From: Wyeomyia smithii
Taxonomy: Eukaryota > Arthropoda > Insecta > Diptera > Culicidae
Direction: 5' to 3'
Assembly (NCBI RefSeq): GCF_029784165.1
Contig: NC_073695.1
Span: 159,951,622 to 160,015,621 of the forward strand
Length of the DNA: 64,000 bases
The position numbers and the translations under genes were made by a program. The stretch's first letter is position 1, and each line of letters starts with the position of its first letter. Shown here in pieces: positions 57,601 to 64,000 of the stretch. Below the pieces are notes generated by a model. The model worked only from the letters and a program-made list of their open reading frames with translations. It did not search any database and was not told the origin of the DNA.

Positions 57601-58958
57601 AAAATCCTGATACACATTTTTTATAAAGTCTGCTCCCTACAGAATTAAATTCATTGCAAGAAAAGATCTGAAGAAATATTGTAAAAGTAGAGACCAGGTA
57701 GGTTTAACCAAGAAAATAACGGGCAAGCCAAATTTAGTGAAATGCACGTGTCGTCGCTCGAAGGATAAAACCTACAGGCGAAGGTTTTTATCTTCCATTC
57801 CAGAATTCGGATTTGGCGCTCCGGAAAGTACTTCTGGAAAGAATCCGGAAGCGACACGCTCAGTGTCCCCGTTAGCGTTCGTAGGGGAACCACGCATTGT
57901 TTCCCGAGTCATTGGACCCGATCGTTGTGTCATCGAAGGTGCTAGATCACAGTTATCGCACACGTGGTCGTGTTCACCGACCAGTCTTGCCGTAAGGATC
58001 TCCGCTACGATCCCTAGTAAGAGGCATCCGACGCTCAACGATTGTCCCAGCACAGTGAATCGTCCGTAGAGGCAACCACCGTCTTTTGCCTTGAGTTAGT
58101 GGACGCAACCGGGCCCTCATTACCAGCCCTGAGTCAAAGGGCGATCGCTTGGCGGTTGTTAGGAATCGGCCCACGTGGTTCGGCTACGTGTCTGAAAGCA
58201 GCTAGGAATAGGGAATGATATCCCGACCGCTAGTGATGTTTGTACTAGTGTAATCAGTGATGCTCGCCTGTTCCAGTTCGTCAGTACTATTTGCAACCGG
58301 CGAACCGCTGCTGATATCTACAAGATTTCCTTCATCGGTCCGACGTCGGAGAACAGAAACCTTCGCTTGCTGCTGAGTATGCCGCCAAATTGACAGGTCA
58401 GATCTTTCCATAATGTTATTATCTTTAACTAAACCTAAGTTAGCTAACCACAGAAAAGCTGGCCTATTAGCCGTAACATGAATAAAATTGTACACCTAAT
58501 ATGAAAGTTGAAGTCAATGAGTATGTATGACTTTGTTAGACGAAGTGATGATTGCGTAGAGTCCCTCGAGTGTTGATTTCCTTTAGATCTACAGTTGGCC
58601 ATATTGGTGCCGTTAAGATTCCGTATCGTTTGTTTCCGCCAGTTGTTCGAGAGTGATTCGCGTCCGTAATACCCGCCCTGAGAGGCTAGCCGGGAACAGC
58701 TAACATGCGGCTTCGCATCGGTTCTTAAAACAAACCGATGGCGCTTAAGCGAAGGCCGTTAGCTTAAAGGCAGGTATACGTAACACTCCAGTTGCTAATG
58801 CGTACGTTATAGTCGTTCAGTACCGTTCGTAGAGGTAGTTGTGCAAAGGCAACTAAATAACGCGTTACAAACGTTGACAGCAGTAGAAGCAGATACAGCA
58901 CTCAGAAGTAACAGCGCGTAGCGCCGGTGGCTGCCTTCAAATAAATAAATCACTTTCG
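54644..58958. other. 4.3-kb non-coding interior between the direct repeats
   Basis: No reading frame with recognisable protein motifs. Items seen: hairpin-type motif repeats at 54752 and 56660, a TATA-like CTATAAAAGAGTG near 57057, and a GC-richer stretch at 57730-58200 and 58660-58950 that resembles no rRNA or tRNA I can recognise. A large non-autonomous LTR-type derivative is one possible reading, but no primer-binding site or terminal TG/CA with target duplication could be confirmed. Confidence 0.4.
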
Positions 58959-59287
58959 CTGTGGTTGGTCACCATGTCTCAGTAGCAGCGCGGTTCTTCT
59001 CAGCGTGCCTCGCCAGACTGCCATTATTCCCTTACTGTTGGGGCAGCATAAAGATTGTCATCACTAAATCCAATTTTGAACAGCAAAATGCCTTTTTTCA
59101 AGGCAAATAAACAAGTCATTGAAAGTTAATAATTTTTGACAACTTAAGCAAGCATTCTGTGCGGATTCTAGCAGTTACATCTGTCGCGGCTGTCTAATTT
59201 ACAGAAGGTGAAATAGCTTCCACAGTGTATGTTGTCCGTGTATCTTAACTCCCCCACTGTTGGGGCAGCACAAAGGTTGCGATCAGC
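58959..59287 (+). repeat. 329-bp direct repeat (Q block), right copy
   Basis: Matches 54315-54643 with few differences (for example TTCTCAGCGTGCCTCG against TTCTCAGCGTGTGTCG, and CTTAAGCAAG against CGTAAGTAAG). It is followed directly by a P-block copy, whereas the left Q block is preceded by one. Confidence 0.8.
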
Positions 59288-59291
59288 AACA

Positions 59292-59562
59292 GATTTTGAC
59301 GTAAAACTACGTTTTACTTTAGCATACTACACAGGGATGCAAACTGAAAAACTGGGACGAAATTTGTTCCTTTTCAAATGCTTCGGTTGGTTTTTAACCG
59401 ATTTTCTTCATTCTTGCAGCAATCGATTGGAAAATTATACACGCATCTACCCAAATGCAGAAAAATGTTGTTTGAATCTACGAACTATTGCACTATTGAA
59501 AATTGTCAAGCCTCGTAAAGTCAAGCCTTGTTGAAATAAAAATAACGTCCTCTGATTGGTCG
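59292..59562 (+). repeat. Promoter-like repeat (P block), truncated copy
   Basis: Matches the first two thirds of 53876-54245 (TTTTGACGTAAAACTACG, ACACAGGGATG, AACTATTGCACTATTGA, CCTCTGATTGGTCGC) and then breaks off into the GT-rich microsatellite, losing the TATA box. It carries a small internal duplication, GTCAAGCC, at about 59505 and 59520. Confidence 0.65.
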
Positions 59563-59565
59563 CTT

Positions 59566-59762
59566 GCTTGCTGTGTGTGTATGATGTGGTATGATGTGTG
59601 TATGGTTTGATGATATAGTATGATGTGTGTGTGTATGATATGATATGATGTGTGTGTGTGTCTCTATGATATGATATGATGTGTATGCGTCTGTATGATA
59701 TGGTATGATGTGTGTGTGTCTATGATATGGTACGATTTGTGTGTGTGTGTGTGTGTGTGTGT
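59566..59762 (+). repeat. GT-rich minisatellite/microsatellite
   Basis: Alternating (GT)n runs and TATGATATGATATGATGTG-type units, ending in an uninterrupted (GT)n of about 25 bp. The His/Thr-rich minus-strand translation is an artefact. Confidence 0.9.
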
Positions 59763-59825
59763 AACAGCAACAATATCGCACGCTTAGCCTGGGGGCTATT
59801 AGCGGTCTCGATCAACTCGATTTTA

Positions 59826-60028
59826 GTTGAGAGAATTCGTTATCGATATTGTTTTTGGCACATTTTGCATGTGTAGGATAAGTACAACGATACACCGTGC
59901 CCCGGTGCTGAGTCGAGAAAATTTCCAGCTCGAAAAGATCCTCGACTCGATCGGGAATCGAATCCGATATCACAACCGTGTAGGAGAGCTAGCCGACCGA
60001 CATCGCTAACCACAGAGCCACGGGGACC
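59826..60028 (-). mobile_element. tRNA-derived SINE (Feilai-like), minus strand
   Basis: On the minus strand it begins GGTCCCCGTGGCTCTGTGG and contains a box A-like TGGTTAGCGAT (60012-60002) and a box B GGATTCGATTCCC (59965-59953). About 150 bp of body follows. The tRNA-like head lacks a closing acceptor stem, so it is a SINE and not a tRNA gene. It is different from the SINE at 12450. The Feilai name is a tentative likeness. Confidence 0.7.
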
Positions 60029-60117
60029 ACACTGTGTGTGCTGTGTATGGTTTTTAACTCGGCACGTTCTGCTAACTGCTGAATCCGGTTCACGAAATTC
60101 ACAACATTATAACTCAT

Positions 60118-60218
60118 TACCCAAGTAAATATATTGGTTTTATCAAAGTTTTATAGCGCTCAATACAGCCAAAAAAGCGCTATGAAACTTTGATAAAACC
60201 AGTTGTGTTACTAGGGTA
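60118..60218. mobile_element. 101-bp palindromic MITE, copy 2
   Basis: Begins TACCCAAGTAAAT and ends GTGTTACTAGGGTA. Same length and internal palindrome as 8583-8683 (TTTTATCAAAGTTTTATAG paired with its complement, then AACCAGTT). Differences between the copies are partly compensatory across the hairpin (CGAAG/CTTCG in copy 1, CAAAG/CTTTG in copy 2). Confidence 0.78.
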
Positions 60219-60299
60219 ATGAAACACTCAATGCATTTGTTAATAGTGTACGTAGTTCTACGTCATTTATGCGGTCGTGTCTTGGATACAACCTCCTAC

Positions 60300-63200
60300 T
60301 TTTCCTCTGAGTTTAGATCAACACGGATTTTGATTTTATCTATGAAAAATTGGACAAATATCGAAGAACACATGGGAAGGATTCAACAGTTCTTATCATA
60401 TGTAGATCAAAATGGATTGAAGGACGATTATTATCGACAATTGTTGAACCATCTAGAGAAAACATCTGTTGCTAAAGGTAAAACAATACATCGATATATT
60501 TTTGTGATATTTTGCAATTGTTTGGTATTTCAGATACCCGAGATTTCAAGCCGTTTCGTACGTCATCAAGAAAGCTGCCATCGATTCTACGAGCGCAAAC
60601 TGATATGTATTACACATGCAAAACGGAAATTGAATTCCGAGAAGTAGTAGAGCTTTTGCGTGAGGAACTTAAAGAGAAAAATATTTCATTTTCGTATCTA
60701 TACTCACCATACCAACAGTCCCAAGCCGTGGAATGAAAACAATGAAATTTTCCAAAATACCAAGAATGAGAGCATATTACTCACCATATCTCACTAGTGA
60801 CCACAAATTGATTGAATGCACATTGAAGCACAATACTGAGACTGAGATTGAGGAAGGTAAGATAGTCCACACTACTTCGCAAACCTCGCGTGGCTGCTTC
60901 GTTAGGGGTTTTTTGTGTATGTGGGGAAGGGGGGGGGAGTTCATGATTTCTTTGTCAGGGGGAGCGGCTCTGCGGGGTTTCGACGAGATGAAAACGACAT
61001 CTTTGGAAGAACCCTCCCAGTCTTATTTCTAATGGAATCTCGTAAGTACACAGGGGTTCTGGCAGGGAACAAACAGAAAAGCGAACAGGAGGACTAACCA
61101 AAACGAACCGAAAAGGATGCGGTTGGACTTTGATAAATTGAAGGACGAAGAAGTGAGAACAAAATACCAGCAGAAGGCTGACTGGCTATTGGAAAGAGAA
61201 AGCGCAAACAGAACTGACTCCCCCGAAACCGCATGGGACAACTTGGAAGCAAATATATAAAAAGTCGCTGCATCGGTACTACAAACCACGAGATCCCCCT
61301 CCCCCCCACTCATCGGAGAAAGGAAGCGAAGAAGAATGCCTTCATAGCCAATCAAAACTGGTTGGCGAACAGACATAATCCTGCCCTGAGGAAAAACGCT
61401 AGGGAAGCGCAGAAAAGGAAGGCTGAAGCATATCAACTGCGTTTCTCAGAGAAAGTGGAGACATTTTTTGAGAACATCAAAAACGAGAACACTCTGTCAA
61501 GAATGACAAAAACGTTTCGTTTTATCAAATCACACAAGAGATAGGTTGAAAGCAAAACACGAAGTTACATCAGTATCCAAAAATGGCAACAAAAACTCCA
61601 AGAGTTCAATGCGATTCAGAATGAAATAACCACCCTCTTACCGGAAGACGATGGTAGACTGGCAGGACCAGAACCATCTTGGGATGAACTGAACTCCATC
61701 ATGTGGCAAATACGAAACAATAGTGCCCCCGGAGTAGACAGCATTAACAACGAATTGTTGAAACATGGCTCAGAAACACTGCAGAAAGGAATCTTGGACG
61801 TTTTAAAAACCGCCTTCTTCTCCAATGAGATCCCTGCAAAGTGGACTACCACGGTGCAAATCCCTATTCCAAAAACCCCGACTGCCAAAACAACCGACGA
61901 CTACAGATGCATAACACTATGCCCAACAATCTATAAAATCTATGCCAAAATGTTGCTGAACAGATTGAGAAACCAAATGAACCCGATCCCAAGCTATCCG
62001 ATGGCCTTCCAATCGAAGAGAAGTGCAGCGGATCAAATCTTCGTAGTAAGAAGGATTCTCGACGAACGCTGGCGGAAAGGCTGCCAAACGATCGTGGTCT
62101 CGATAGATATCAGACAAGCCTTCGACAGGCTTGACACGACTAAAGCGGCGGCCATTCTACAAGACATGGGCATTGCTCAGGCTCTTATAAATAGGATTAC
62201 CAATACGTGCCTGTTCGAATGGACGTCCATACAGTGGTGTGGACAACGCACAACCCCAATCAACAAGACAAGAGGGATAGAGCAGGGTCGCCCCTTGAGC
62301 CCTGAATTATTCATAATAATGCTGCACCACGTTTTGCTATCACTCCAGAAATTCTGGCCTGAACTACGCATGAATCAGGACACTGACATCACTTCCTTGC
62401 TTGCGAGGATATGCAGACGACATACTCCTCATTTGCAGAAATGAGGAGGATGTTGAAAAACTACTCGATCTCCTTACCCCACTGCTAGCATCTGTCGGGC
62501 TCGAAATAAATGAGAAAAAATCAAAAGTGCTATTTGGAGACCCCTCCAACACAAACAACGAGAAACCTGATTCGACGCGAAAATTTGGCAAACATGAATT
62601 GACAGTAGTCACCATGCTCAAATACCTCGGGCTGCACATCACGTCACGTACGGAATGGAAGTGTCCACGATTCTTTAGCAAAACAGGAACTCTCTCAGTA
62701 GAACGGAGAAGGAAATGTTGCTAACCCTCAAGGAATTGAGCAAAAGAGTAAAACTACCCACCCAGGACTCACAAAATACGGAAGCACCAAGGGAAACAAC
62801 GAACACTGAGCCTAACCCAGAAGTTGCAGAAGATAACAGGGATCCGGATCTTCTTGACTCGAACCCAAATCTGGCACCGATTTGGCTTGATAATCGGACA
62901 ATAAACAACCAAATTCGCATCGCAAGACTAAGGTTCTTCGGCCACATCTTAAGAAGCGACGGGAATAGCGTACTCAAGAGAGCACTGGAGTTCAAAGTGC
63001 CCATCGCGAAGAAAAAAAGAAGACCGGCGTACTCATGGAGAAACTGTATAAGACAAGATATTGAGCAAAGCCAAATCCCAATAGAAACGTGGCATGGTGC
63101 TAGCCCGGATCGCGCAAGGTTTAAATACCTCACTAGTTCCCTCTACGACACCGTGCTAGATTCGGAGTACGAAATGAGTGAGGGCTCCGAAGGAGAGGAC

Positions 63201-64000
63201 AGTTCCGATTGCTCCCTTATCCCGTCGGACTTCACTGGCTTCTCGGACGAGGAAGAAATTTTTAAAGGAACAACAGATAATGAAGCGAGCATAGAATTAA
63301 AATCAGATTTTAACCACTTTTTTCCTCACAACAACAATAAGGAAACAATAAAACAACAAAACTAACAATAAAGAAAACCGACGAAACGACAAACCAACGA
63401 ACCGACACCAGGTAAACATCATCACCGATAAATTACAATGACATTTATACAAAATGACTTTAACTTTCTCTGCTTCTCAAGCAAACCACGCAACCTTAGT
63501 ATGCCAAGTTGTCACTTAACGACGTCATCAAAGCTCTAATATGACGAAGGGAACAGCCGACGTGACTATCCGAAATATGATGAAGAACATCAAAACGGAA
63601 AATCGACAAACCTACATACTGACAAACCAATAAACCGACAAACCATTAAAATGACATCAAGTAAGAATCTTTCACAAATAAAAACATAGACAAACACATA
63701 CTAAGACTTCACAACCTAATATTCATAAATGCCTGTTCTTACATTGATATAACTCCCTCTTTGTTTGTCTCTCCCCCATTATATTCGCATCACTGTCCCA
63801 AGCGGACAACCCCAACTACAACTTGTCCAGCTACTATTCTCCGACGACCAGTTAGCATTGAAGTACTCACGTGAAGTAGCAAAACTATCGACCTCATCCA
63901 CCATCAATTCAATATATGTCAACAAAGGTAATGTCAACAGTGTGGTAAGTAAAGCGGTGCAGGCTGGTAATATAAGGTACGTTCCCACTCACAACGTATA
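60300..64000 (+). pseudogene. RTE-like element, array copy 3, right end beyond the window
   Basis: Longest copy. It starts at TTTTCCTCTGAG, has an upstream coding segment (60342-60736) with an intron-like gap, then an endonuclease end (YYSPYLTSDHKLIECT, about 60770-60825). The linker follows with a TAA near 61258 and TAG at 61542-61544. A 248-codon reverse transcriptase frame (61701-62444) has NNSAPGVDSINNELLK, DDYRCITLCPTIYKIYAK, CQTIVVSIDIRQAFDRLD and GIEQGRPLSPELF. A small frameshift just before GYADDILLICRNEED comes next. The C-terminus (62715-63365) ends in an acidic tail (EGSEGEDSSDCSL). From 63366 it is non-coding tail. It is the only copy with CAA (Gln) where copies 1 and 2 have TAA. 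Confidence 0.78.
60342..60736 (+). pseudogene. Upstream segment of RTE-like copy 3 with an intron-like 55-bp interval
   Basis: The first part reads MKNWTNIEEHMGRIQQFL... to LNHLEKTSVAK. It is followed by GTAAAAC (60479) and, 55 bp later, a pyrimidine-rich TATTTCAG (ending about 60533). Reading across that interval keeps an open frame through DTRDFKPFRTSSRK to a charged helix (EFREVVELLREELKEKN) and a TGA at 60734-60736. The ATG at 60342 is the first in frame; the frame is also open upstream. No family is recognised. In copy 2 most of this segment is deleted. It may be ORF1, a captured host exon pair, or chance. Confidence 0.35.

Larger units (their letters stand above)
31315..64000. repeat. 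Tandem array of a composite unit: RTE-like (+) joined tail to tail with R1 (-)
   Basis: Unit 1 spans 31315-45424 and includes a 5.9-kb I element. Unit 2 spans 45427-53867. Unit 3 starts at 60300 and is cut by the window end. Units 1 and 2 share the same RTE-tail/R1-tail junction (near 39885 and 48318) and the same R1 upstream end (CAATGAGCCAT at 45424 and 53870). Units 2 and 3 share the same RTE-like left end (TTTTCCTCTGAGTTTAG at 45427 and 60300). Identical breakpoints rule out independent insertion, so this is segmental duplication. Confidence 0.8.

Noticed and set aside
59521..59781. His/Thr-rich open frame on the minus strand
   Set aside because: It is the translation of a GT-rich microsatellite.
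59953..60028. Possible tRNA gene on the minus strand
   Set aside because: Same reasoning: internal promoter boxes are present, but there is no acceptor stem and a SINE body is attached.

Overview
The window looks like heterochromatin-like, gene-poor nuclear DNA of a dipteran, most likely a culicine mosquito. The evidence is the mix of elements: a Jockey-clade element of the Juan type, I-, R1- and RTE-type non-LTR retrotransposons, BEL/Pao and Ty3/gypsy remnants, tRNA-derived SINEs, hAT MITEs and very long (TA)n tracts. I recognise no host protein-coding gene with confidence and no tRNA, rRNA or CRISPR array. Almost every long reading frame belongs to a transposable element.

Layout. 1-9.3 kb: broken Ty3/gypsy pol, three (TA)n arrays, an inverted-repeat element with a palindromic ACATGT array, an ORF1 fragment, a pogo-like end and a 101-bp palindromic MITE. 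9.3-15.3 kb: a dead Jockey/Juan-like element split by a 1,677-bp non-autonomous hAT element (8-bp target duplication), which itself carries a tRNA-derived SINE. 15.4-17.2 kb: diverged repeats and a minus-strand BEL/Pao tail. 19.3-22.5 kb: a composite with G-rich terminal inverted repeats enclosing RTE and R1 remnants. 23.3-24.2 kb: two hAT-type MITEs with perfect 8-bp target duplications.

24.56-30.43 and 33.31-39.18 kb hold two nearly identical full-length I-clade retrotransposons. Both have intact ORF1 and ORF2, different perfect target-site duplications, poly(A) tails and an Inr+DPE promoter at the extreme 5' end. They are the only elements here that look capable of activity.

31.3-64 kb is dominated by a repeated composite: an RTE-like element on + meeting an R1-clade element on - tail to tail. 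Two full units (31.3-45.4 kb, interrupted by the second I element; 45.4-53.9 kb) and the start of a third (60.3 kb to window end) are present. Shared junctions and shared nonsense mutations show these are duplications of already dead elements. Conflicting shared mutations suggest exchange between units. A 6.4-kb block between units 2 and 3 holds 329-bp direct repeats, a repeat family with a TATA/CCAAT-like promoter, a GT-rich microsatellite, a SINE and the second copy of the 101-bp palindrome.

The genes do not form a pathway. What the window records is the history of insertion, decay and duplication. Clade names come from motif recognition without a database search.
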